From the NCBI GenBank assembly GCA_007693595.1, contig REDI01000017.1, forward strand, positions 1 to 64,000: DNA of 64,000 nt, in the 5' to 3' direction. Under the pieces are notes generated by a model, which made no database searches, had not been told where the DNA came from, and saw only the letters and a program-made list of their open reading frames with translations. Positions 57,624-64,000 of this stretch are shown piece by piece (position 1 is the stretch's first letter; each line of letters opens with the position of its first letter). Position numbers and translations under genes: made by a program. The stretch is from Deltaproteobacteria bacterium. Its GTDB lineage: Bacteria > Myxococcota_A > UBA796 > GCA-2862545.

Positions 57624-58427
57624 GTGCCGCTGAACGCAGAGCAACGCGTCGCCTTTCTCGCCCACGCCGCCGAACATGCCGCGTCCCCCGACTCCGAAGG
57701 GTGGGCCTCCTTTCTGCGTGAGCACCGCGGCGCCATCCTCGATGAGCTGGGGGCGGTGCCAGGGATCTCGCAGGTGCGGGCGGTCGCCCTGCGCGCTTTG
57801 CCCGAGCTCGTCCAGCCCGGACCGGAGCGCGAAGCCCTCTTGACGCAGGCCGGAGCGGCCTTGGCCGAGGCTCCCGAAGGGGATCCGACCGCGCAGCTCG
57901 CCCGCCATCCGGCGTGGATCGGGCTGGGGCTGCTCGAGTTCGCTGCGCTGCGCCCCGACTTCGAGGGGGATCCCGTGGAGCGGGCTGTCGAGCTCGCGGG
58001 CCGAGCCTTCTCGGTCGTAGGGGGCGCGGCCGACCTCGACGAAGGCGAGATCCTCTGGGCCATGGCGGAGCAAGCGGGGGACATCGGGTGGATGGCGCGA
58101 TCCGATGAGCTGCTCGAGCGCGCGCTCGAGGCCTCCTTCGCCGATCCCGCCCACCGTGCCCAGGTGCGGTTGCTCGTCGCCATGCGCATGGAGCAGCGGG
58201 AGGCCTCCCCCCGGTCCCTGTTGGCGCTGGTGGCGGAAGATGAGCAAGCCCTGGATCGAGATCGCGTGCACGCCGCTTGGATCCTGGCTCACCTCCGGCG
58301 CGAAGCCGCCGATCCCGACGGCGCCCTCGAGGTCCTCCAGCTCGCCGCCGACCTGGTCGATCGTCAGAACGATCCCCAGGTCGCCTCCAAGATCGACGCC
58401 ACCCTGCAAGACTGGAGCGCCTCCTGA
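57624..58427 (+). CDS. TPR-like helical protein of unknown function
   Basis: The 267 residues start at GTG 57624 with GGAGAG upstream. The sequence is all amphipathic helices with the small-residue spacing of TPR or HEAT-like arrays (DELLERALEASFADPAHRAQ). There is no signal peptide and no enzyme motif. It follows the acidic helical protein by 64 bp on the same strand, and the two may be functionally paired. Confidence 0.6.
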   Translation: MPLNAEQRVAFLAHAAEHAASPDSEGWASFLREHRGAILDELGAVPGISQVRAVALRALPELVQPGPEREALLTQAGAALAEAPEGDPTAQLARHPAWIGLGLLEFAALRPDFEGDPVERAVELAGRAFSVVGGAADLDEGEILWAMAEQAGDIGWMARSDELLERALEASFADPAHRAQVRLLVAMRMEQREASPRSLLALVAEDEQALDRDRVHAAWILAHLRREAADPDGALEVLQLAADLVDRQNDPQVASKIDATLQDWSAS

Positions 58428-58631
58428 GGCGCTCGGGCTGGTCGAGGTGCGCTCCCCGAAGGAGGCTGGAGCAGGTTTGTTGATTCTTTGCGTTAGACGC
58501 CGATGATTTTATGTAGTGGGCCGTGTTGGTTCAAGCTGGTTAGAGCCCCGTCGCATCATGAAGCTCTCTCCGCCACGTGTCGCGCTCCTGGTTGTTCACT
58601 CCCCCCACTCGGCGGGTAGGGCGAGCCATCC

Positions 58632-59681
58632 ATGACCCTCACGAGCGATAGGGCAGGAACCGACCCCGTGAACGAAGCTCCTCCGACCATCGGCGAGCCC
58701 GGCACCCCCCAGGCGTCGCCCAAGTCGAGCGATCCCCAGGTCGAGCTCGCTCTGGGCTGGGCTGGCGACGAGATCCGCGAGGCCGTCCTTGCGGGCGTGC
58801 CGAAGGGTCGGCTCAACCTCCATGCGCGCGCGCGGTTGTGGAGCCTTTCGATCGCGCAGGCGGCGGGTTGGACCTTCCGCCTCCGACGGGGCTCGGGGCT
58901 CTTGCTCGATCGGGGACCGCACCGGGTCTGGCTCCAGCCTGTCGTCGTGAGACTGGGCGAGATCTCCCCGGTTCACCCCGACGATCTGCACGCGGCGCTC
59001 GAGCCGCTCTTCGGGCGCCGAAGGTGGGCGCTGGTCCTCCGTCGTCCGTTGCGTGCCAAAGCCGATGTCGGCAAGGTGATCGAGCCGGTCCGTCAGTGGC
59101 TCGCGCGGGTCGAGCAAGGCAAGTGGGACGCGGACTACGCCATCTACGAAGACGCCGAGATCTCGATCGAGCTGCGGCTGCTCCCCGGCGAGTCCACGGG
59201 ACCTCACGGGGCCACCTTCCGACTCATCGCGCCGTGTACCGACGCGCTCCTGCGCCACACCGAGCGAGCCATGTTCGAGGTCCTGAGCACCCTCGACGAC
59301 AGCCTCCCGGTCGTGCCGGTGCTCGTCGCCGACAGACCTTGGCGCCTCGGGCGCAACGCGCGCCTCACACGCTTGTACGGCAAGCTGCTCGAGACCCGCG
59401 TGGGCTCCAGTGGGCAGCAGACCCTCACGTTCCGCCGTGACGAAGACACGTGGTTTGGCAGCGATCTGGGGGCTCGCGTGCCTGCGGTGTGGTGGCTCGC
59501 CCCCAGGCCCACCGATCCCCTCGTCCCGTCCGGCTGGGCCGACGAGAACCCCTGGAGCGGGGCGATGGCCCCTCCGATGTGCGGGGAGCGCGTCTCGGTG
59601 ACCGCCGTGGCCGAGAGCGAGAGCCTGGGCGCGCCCGCCTCGCTCACCTACCTGCGCAGACACGGTTGGATCTGGCCGTGA
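58632..59681 (+). CDS. Protein of unknown function, coupled to tdk
   Basis: The 349 residues start at ATG 58632 and the stop overlaps the tdk GTG by 4 bp (GTGA). A short disordered N-terminus leads to an alpha/beta domain with repeated VWLQPVVVRLGE and WALVLRRPLRAKADVG strands. It is soluble, without a signal, and no motif of a known enzyme is seen. The 204-bp gap before it has an AT-rich patch (near 58480-58520) where a promoter is likely. Confidence 0.65.
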   Translation: MTLTSDRAGTDPVNEAPPTIGEPGTPQASPKSSDPQVELALGWAGDEIREAVLAGVPKGRLNLHARARLWSLSIAQAAGWTFRLRRGSGLLLDRGPHRVWLQPVVVRLGEISPVHPDDLHAALEPLFGRRRWALVLRRPLRAKADVGKVIEPVRQWLARVEQGKWDADYAIYEDAEISIELRLLPGESTGPHGATFRLIAPCTDALLRHTERAMFEVLSTLDDSLPVVPVLVADRPWRLGRNARLTRLYGKLLETRVGSSGQQTLTFRRDEDTWFGSDLGARVPAVWWLAPRPTDPLVPSGWADENPWSGAMAPPMCGERVSVTAVAESESLGAPASLTYLRRHGWIWP

Positions 59682-60301
59682 CGTTCTACGCTGTTCCTGC
59701 CGGCACCGGCTGGATCGAGGTCATCACCGGGTGCATGTTCTCGGGCAAGACCGAAGAGCTCATCCGCCGCCTCGTCCGTGCGCAGATCGCCCGGCAGCGG
59801 GTCTTGGTCTTCAAGCCCGCCACCGACACGCGCTACGCGCGCGAAGACGTCGTGACCCACGCGGGGCGTCGCCTGGCGTGCCAGCCCATCGCCCGCGCGA
59901 GCGAGATCCCCCGCTACGTGCAAGATGCGCAGGTCGTCGGCGTCGACGAGGCCCAGTTCTTCGACCGTGATCTGGTCGAGGTGTGCAACCGACTAGCCGA
60001 CGAGGGGCGGCGGGTGATCGTCGCAGGGCTCGATCAGGACTTTCAGGGTCGACCCTTCGAGCCCATCCCAGAGCTCCTGGCCGTGGCGGAGTACATCACC
60101 AAGAACCTCGCGGTCTGCATGGTGTGCGGCGCTCCGGCGGACCGTTCCCAGCGGCTCGACCCGAGCGAGGCGCAGGTCTTGCTCGGCGCGACCGACATCT
60201 ATGAGGCGCGGTGTCGCAAACACTGGAGCCCGGGGCTACACCACGGCGAGCAGCCGACCTTGCCGCTCACCCCACGCGGCGCGACCGAGTTGGAGGAGTG
60301 A
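59678..60301 (+). CDS. tdk: Thymidine kinase, type II
   Basis: The 207 residues start at GTG 59678. The P-loop is TGCMFSGKTEEL, and VVGVDEAQFF holds the magnesium Asp. The zinc cysteines are in CMVCGAPADRSQ and in YEARCRKHW, with the fourth ligand His or Cys after CRKHW. This salvage enzyme phosphorylates thymidine with ATP. The C-terminus is a little extended, with TELEE. It is translationally coupled to the unknown gene before it and shares one base with the lipoprotein gene that follows. Confidence 0.95.
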   Translation: MTFYAVPAGTGWIEVITGCMFSGKTEELIRRLVRAQIARQRVLVFKPATDTRYAREDVVTHAGRRLACQPIARASEIPRYVQDAQVVGVDEAQFFDRDLVEVCNRLADEGRRVIVAGLDQDFQGRPFEPIPELLAVAEYITKNLAVCMVCGAPADRSQRLDPSEAQVLLGATDIYEARCRKHWSPGLHHGEQPTLPLTPRGATELEE

Positions 60302-60621
60302 TGTTCCATGGACGAGGCTTCCTTCTGTGCCTCCTGACGGCGCTCGCGGCCTGTGGCTTGTCAGCCGAGGCCTTCGAAGAGCGCTACCTCGACGCCTTCT
60401 GCCTGTATCAACAGACCTGCGACCCGCCCCTGTTTACCAGCGAAGAGCGGTGCTATGAAGTCGAGTCGCGCGACCGCGAGGATCTCGAAGGCTGCACCCT
60501 GAACCCCGACGAGGCACGCGCTTGCCTCCAAGCGCTCGAAGACCTGGAGTGTCAGGGGGCGGCCGTCAACTTCCCGGCTGCCTGCCATGCCGACATCACC
60601 CACGACTGCGCCGGAGCCTGA
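60301..60621 (+). CDS. Cysteine-rich small lipoprotein (first of a pair)
   Basis: The 106 residues start at ATG 60301, inside the tdk stop (TGATG), with GGAGG upstream. The signal FLLCLLTALAAC is a lipobox type. The mature part has seven cysteines in a pattern shared with the next gene: FCLYQQTC, then C...C, ARACLQALEDLECQG, and CHADITHDC. Disulfide bonding in the periplasm is likely. The function is unknown. Confidence 0.75.
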   Translation: MFHGRGFLLCLLTALAACGLSAEAFEERYLDAFCLYQQTCDPPLFTSEERCYEVESRDREDLEGCTLNPDEARACLQALEDLECQGAAVNFPAACHADITHDCAGA

Positions 60622-60664
60622 CGTACTATACTCGCACTGGCACCCTCCGAACCCGAGGTCCCTC

Positions 60665-61048
60665 ATGCGTGCTGCCTTGCTGTCCCTCCTCGTGCTCTCC
60701 GCCGGCTGCGCGATCGACGACGATGTCTTCGTCACGCGCCTCGCCGAGCAGGACTGCGCCTACGCCTTGGAGTGCTTCGACGAGCCCATCCTGAACTTCT
60801 ACGGGTGGTCCGATCAGGGGAGCTGCGAGGCGTCCCATGGCCCGGATCTGGCGGCCCTCGCAGCCTCTTGCTCCGATTATGATGCCAAGGCGGCGCGCAC
60901 CTGCCTGAGCGAGCTCGAAGATCGCTCCTGTCAAGGGGAGGGGCCGGGGCTCGATCGGCCCGACTCCTGCGATGCTGTGTTCACGTCCTGTGAAGGGGCC
61001 GACACGGGCGCGACCGATGAGGTAGACACAGGCTCCGAGGACGGCTGA
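60665..61048 (+). CDS. Cysteine-rich small lipoprotein (second of a pair)
   Basis: The 127 residues start at ATG 60665. The signal MRAALLSLLVLSAGC ends at a lipobox. The Cys pattern DCAYALEC, SCEASHG, ARTCLSELEDRSCQG and SCDAVFTSC matches the preceding protein, so the two are diverged paralogues in tandem. The tail is Asp/Thr/Gly-rich (TDEVDTGSEDG). It is probably an outer-membrane or periplasmic lipoprotein with several disulfides. Confidence 0.75.
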   Translation: MRAALLSLLVLSAGCAIDDDVFVTRLAEQDCAYALECFDEPILNFYGWSDQGSCEASHGPDLAALAASCSDYDAKAARTCLSELEDRSCQGEGPGLDRPDSCDAVFTSCEGADTGATDEVDTGSEDG

Positions 61049-61123
61049 GCCTGCCTCGGGGGTCCATGGCGTGCCCCCAGCCGCCCCTGACCCCTACGAT
61101 CGAACCCGGATCGGAGTCTCTTC

Positions 61124-62941
61124 ATGATCGCTCGACTCGCCGCCATCGTCACCCTCTCCTTGCTCTCTTCCCTCGCGCTGGCCGGTCCCAAGGCCTCCTC
61201 GGAGCTGCGCGACAGCGAGGGGCAGCGCCACACGGCCCAGATGGCCTTCGACGGCCTGCTCTCGACCGGCTGGGCCGAAGGCGAAGACGGCCACGGCGAG
61301 GGGTCGTGGCTCGAGCTGGCCCTCGACCGCCCCACCGACGTCAAGAGTGTCTCGATCTGGCCGGGCAATCTATCCAAAGGTCGACGGAGCCTCGCCGAAT
61401 ACGGGCGGCCTCGAACCGTCACGGTCACCCTCTTCCTCACCGATGGATCCCAGGTCACCCACGAAGAGCGCTTTACCGACGGCCGACTGGAGCGCGCCGG
61501 TCCCCAGCGCATCGACATCGCCATCGAGGGCAAGGCACGTCGTATGCGGGTAACCATCGACGATGTCTACGAAGGTGGTGTCTTCAACCACACCTTCATC
61601 GCCGAGATCGCTGTGAACTTTGCCGGCGGCGAGATGCATCCTGCCGTGGCGCGCGCCCGATCCTACCAAGAGAGCGGACCGGGTCTGAAGGCCAAGGAAC
61701 AGAATCACGAAGAGGTCATCGCGCTGTTCACCCAGATCCAAGAAGCGGAGTTCGGCGACCGCGACGCGCTGCAGGAGCTCATCGATCGCGCCGGCGATGG
61801 CGCGCCCTACCTGCGGCGTCAGGCGGCGCGGGTGCCCTTCGGCTTCAGGGTCCAGGCCCTCCCGCCCGACGAGTCCGCCCTTCAGGCCCTTCAGAAGCTC
61901 CAAGACGCCAACGCCATCCCGGCCTTCGAGATGGCGGCCTTGCGCAGCGTGGGCAAACAGCAGCGGCTCCTCGAGCTTCAGACCGAGTATTTCTATGCCT
62001 TGTCCCAGCTCATCGGCGGGGGTGACCGCAACATCCCGGTCTGGGGACAGCCCGGCTGGGAGCCCGGCGCGCTGCAGGCCTTTGGCGAGCCCATGAACCT
62101 CGAGGTGGATCGGTGGGGCGATGTCTACGTCGCCGATCTTGGCAACCATCGCGTCGTGCGCTTCAACCCCGAGGGGCGTCACCAGAAGATCTGGGGTGGC
62201 GAAGCGGGGATCACCAACGTCTGGTTCAGCCAGACCCGGCCCTACTACGTCGGTGGCGCGATGCCCGGCGACAAGCCGGGGACCTTCTCGAACCCGGTCG
62301 ACCTCGACCTGATCCCCGGCAAGGAAGGCGAAGGCTTCGTCACGCTCGACGCGACCGGGCGAGTGCAGCTCTTCGACGAAGACGGGCGCCCCGTCCGGAG
62401 CTGGTCGGTTCGTACCCGCCGCGAGCTTCGGCCCAACGTCGGGGGCGAGGGCTACGTGCTTCACGCCCGCGGCAAGATCGTCGTCGTGTGGCGCAACGAG
62501 GTCTTTGTCTATGGCCAAGACGGCGAGGAGCTGAGCAACTTCAAGCTCGAGGAAGGCTCCGCCAACGGCGCCGAGGCGCTCAAGAACGGCAAGCTACTCC
62601 TGATCTTCAGCGACAAGCTCGTCCAGTACAGCACCGATGGCTTTCGACACGGCACGGTCATCCAGGCCACCGACATCGGCCCGGGCATCGAGGACTGGGC
62701 GGTCACTTTCGACGAGCGCAATAAGCTGTGGGCCGTCACCGACACCGGCTGGCTCGTCAAGTATAAGCGTCCGGGCAAGGTCGACTTCAAGGTGCGCTTC
62801 TCGGATGTCGACCTGATCCGCCCCAGGGTGGCCGTCTTCGACGGGATCGCCTACATCACCGATCGCGGGCGGATCCTCAAGATCGACGCGCTGGCGCTCA
62901 AGGAGAAGCAAGAGCGCGAGGCCGAGGGGCGAGGCTCGTGA
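61124..62941 (+). CDS. Secreted protein with discoidin-like and NHL-propeller domains
   Basis: The 605 residues start at ATG 61124 with GGAG upstream. The signal MIARLAAIVTLSLLSSLALA has an ALA cleavage site. Residues 25-165 resemble an F5/8 discoidin or related beta-sandwich: the segments MAFDGLLSTGWAEGEDGHG and WLELALDRPTDVKSVSIWPG are typical. A helical linker follows. Residues 310-600 are NHL-type propeller blades (EVDRWGDVYVADLGNHRVVR, LDLIPGKEGEGFVTLDATGR). It probably binds glycans or proteins outside the inner membrane. Its stop overlaps the next start by 4 bp. Confidence 0.78.
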   Translation: MIARLAAIVTLSLLSSLALAGPKASSELRDSEGQRHTAQMAFDGLLSTGWAEGEDGHGEGSWLELALDRPTDVKSVSIWPGNLSKGRRSLAEYGRPRTVTVTLFLTDGSQVTHEERFTDGRLERAGPQRIDIAIEGKARRMRVTIDDVYEGGVFNHTFIAEIAVNFAGGEMHPAVARARSYQESGPGLKAKEQNHEEVIALFTQIQEAEFGDRDALQELIDRAGDGAPYLRRQAARVPFGFRVQALPPDESALQALQKLQDANAIPAFEMAALRSVGKQQRLLELQTEYFYALSQLIGGGDRNIPVWGQPGWEPGALQAFGEPMNLEVDRWGDVYVADLGNHRVVRFNPEGRHQKIWGGEAGITNVWFSQTRPYYVGGAMPGDKPGTFSNPVDLDLIPGKEGEGFVTLDATGRVQLFDEDGRPVRSWSVRTRRELRPNVGGEGYVLHARGKIVVVWRNEVFVYGQDGEELSNFKLEEGSANGAEALKNGKLLLIFSDKLVQYSTDGFRHGTVIQATDIGPGIEDWAVTFDERNKLWAVTDTGWLVKYKRPGKVDFKVRFSDVDLIRPRVAVFDGIAYITDRGRILKIDALALKEKQEREAEGRGS

Positions 62942-64000
62942 GCCGGGGCTGGCTCGCCCTGATCGTCCTGCTGGCTGGCGCGGGGTGTCCCTCGTCGACC
63001 GGGCCCTCGAAGGGGCTCCAGACCTGCCGACCCATGCCGGCGCTGCCCGCGCCGACGCCAGTCAAGCTGCTGCGATCCCCCTATGCGGCCCCGGCGGCCC
63101 CTCAGATCCAAGTGGCGATGCGCGCCTTGCGCCAGGTGGCGCACGATCACACCCGCGATCCCGAGAACCCTTGGGCCATCGCGCACGCCATGCTCGTCTT
63201 TGGCCCCGACTTCGAGCTGACCAACGGGGAGCCCGCCGTCGACTGGCTCTTCGCGCGCTATGCCCAGCGCTTCGAGGTCTGCGGTGAGCAGCTCCTGCGC
63301 TTCCCCAGCAGCGAGGGCTCGATCCGTATCGAACCGCACACCGATCTGATCCTCAAGGCGCTCACCGAGTCCGGCGTCGATCCGGAGCGCGAGGTTGTGG
63401 TGCAGGAGCAGCCCGCGCGGGTGGGGGACCTCTACCGAGGCAGCCTCTATCGTGCCTGGGTCGACGCCTCGACCAAGGGTCAGGGAGCCCCGATCGATCG
63501 CGTGCCCTTCGGTCATGGTGACGGGCCTGGCACCACGACCGAGCACTGGAACGATGCCCCCTGGTCCCTGCAGGCCCTCGCGTCCTGGGGCTCCAAGGAT
63601 CTCCGCTGGCAAGCCGAGGGCGGGCGCACCATGTCCCTCGATCGGTTCACCCACGCCGTCGTGCAGCGCATCGACCACGAGAGCCAGACCCTTCAAGTGC
63701 AGAAGAGCACGGGCCAGCGCTTCGACAAGGGCCAGGCGGCCCGCGCGGGCGGCCTAGTCACCATGACCTGCGGCGGGATGCACATGATCCAGGGCGCGGC
63801 GCACGCCTTGGGGCGCGGCTTCGGCGAGGACGGGGATCGCGCTGTCTTCGACCGGCAGATCCCGATCCTGTTCTGGCGCTACCACTCCGAGCTCCAGACC
63901 TACATGACCATGATGGAGCGTGAACCACAGTTTCGCGCGCTCCTCATGATGCAGCGCCTCAAGTTCCTGGGCCACTTCCTCGAGACCGTCCACAAGGCGG
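62938..64000 (+). CDS. Lipoprotein of unknown function, cut by window end
   Basis: GTG 62938 overlaps the previous stop (GTGA). The frame stays open for 354 codons to the last base. The signal SRGWLALIVLLAGAGC has a lipobox. The body is mixed alpha/beta, with RQVAHDHTRDPENPWAIAHA and VTMTCGGMHMIQGAAHALG, the latter His- and Met-rich. It is likely paired with the NHL protein just before it. No family is recognised, and the C-terminus is outside the window. Confidence 0.72.
   Translation, partial: MSRGWLALIVLLAGAGCPSSTGPSKGLQTCRPMPALPAPTPVKLLRSPYAAPAAPQIQVAMRALRQVAHDHTRDPENPWAIAHAMLVFGPDFELTNGEPAVDWLFARYAQRFEVCGEQLLRFPSSEGSIRIEPHTDLILKALTESGVDPEREVVVQEQPARVGDLYRGSLYRAWVDASTKGQGAPIDRVPFGHGDGPGTTTEHWNDAPWSLQALASWGSKDLRWQAEGGRTMSLDRFTHAVVQRIDHESQTLQVQKSTGQRFDKGQAARAGGLVTMTCGGMHMIQGAAHALGRGFGEDGDRAVFDRQIPILFWRYHSELQTYMTMMEREPQFRALLMMQRLKFLGHFLETVHKA

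Overview
The window is very GC-rich, with third codon positions dominated by G and C, and almost every base is coding. The gene content suggests a predatory or soil-type deltaproteobacterium, most likely in Myxococcota or a close relative. The evidence is eukaryote-like Ser/Thr kinases, a bacterial enhancer-binding protein with an altered receiver, many lipoproteins built on beta-propeller or Ca-binding repeats, TPR proteins, and a large polyketide-lipid enzyme. This placement is inference; there is no rRNA in the window. Starts were chosen by Shine-Dalgarno spacing and gene overlaps, and many are GTG or TTG.

Layout. 1-4254: two TSP3-repeat/VWA lipoproteins that share 1,958 identical bases. 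4337-8359: rlmE, pepA and a kinase-like membrane protein with a changed catalytic loop. 8440-13835: a hydrolase-like lipoprotein, a Ser/Thr kinase, a small acidic protein, miaB and a secreted acidic protein. 14079-19805: a permease/ATPase pair and a heterodimeric ABC exporter. 19883-25003: a small membrane protein, a three-gene operon that includes a degraded polyprenyl-synthase fold, trpS and a sigma-70 factor. 25065-27078: a pectinacetylesterase-like lipoprotein and a PlsC-like acyltransferase. 26880-34977 (minus): a tightly coupled seven-gene run: mpl, lipoprotein, outer-membrane barrel, class III aminotransferase, LuxE-like, LuxC-like and CPBP protease. 35088-43557: a glycosyltransferase, a DsbD-alpha-like domain, hslO, a repeat protein, a histidine phosphatase, a sigma-54 activator with a degenerate receiver, a TPR protein and a propeller protein. 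43574-53573 (minus): a lipoprotein and a lipid assembly line of fatty acyl-AMP ligase, free ACP and a KS-AT-ACP-KR-DH-aminotransferase megasynthase. 54291-54362: tRNA-Arg(CCT). 54673-64000: lipoproteins, an FGE-sulfatase-fold protein, helical proteins, tdk, paired Cys-rich lipoproteins, and an NHL-propeller protein followed by a lipoprotein that runs off the window.

The strongest candidates for an undescribed system are the two lipid-modifying loci. In the first (44838-53573) an acyl-AMP ligase would load a fatty acid on the free ACP. A PUFA-synthase-like polyketide synthase would extend it, and the fused alpha-oxoamine synthase would release it with an amino acid, giving a long-chain amino-ketone or sphingoid-like lipid. 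In the second (28076-31430) acyl activation (LuxE-like), reduction to an aldehyde (LuxC-like) and a transaminase lie in one overlapping operon, which suggests fatty aldehyde to fatty amine chemistry. No luciferase genes are present. Both product assignments are inference from domain content.
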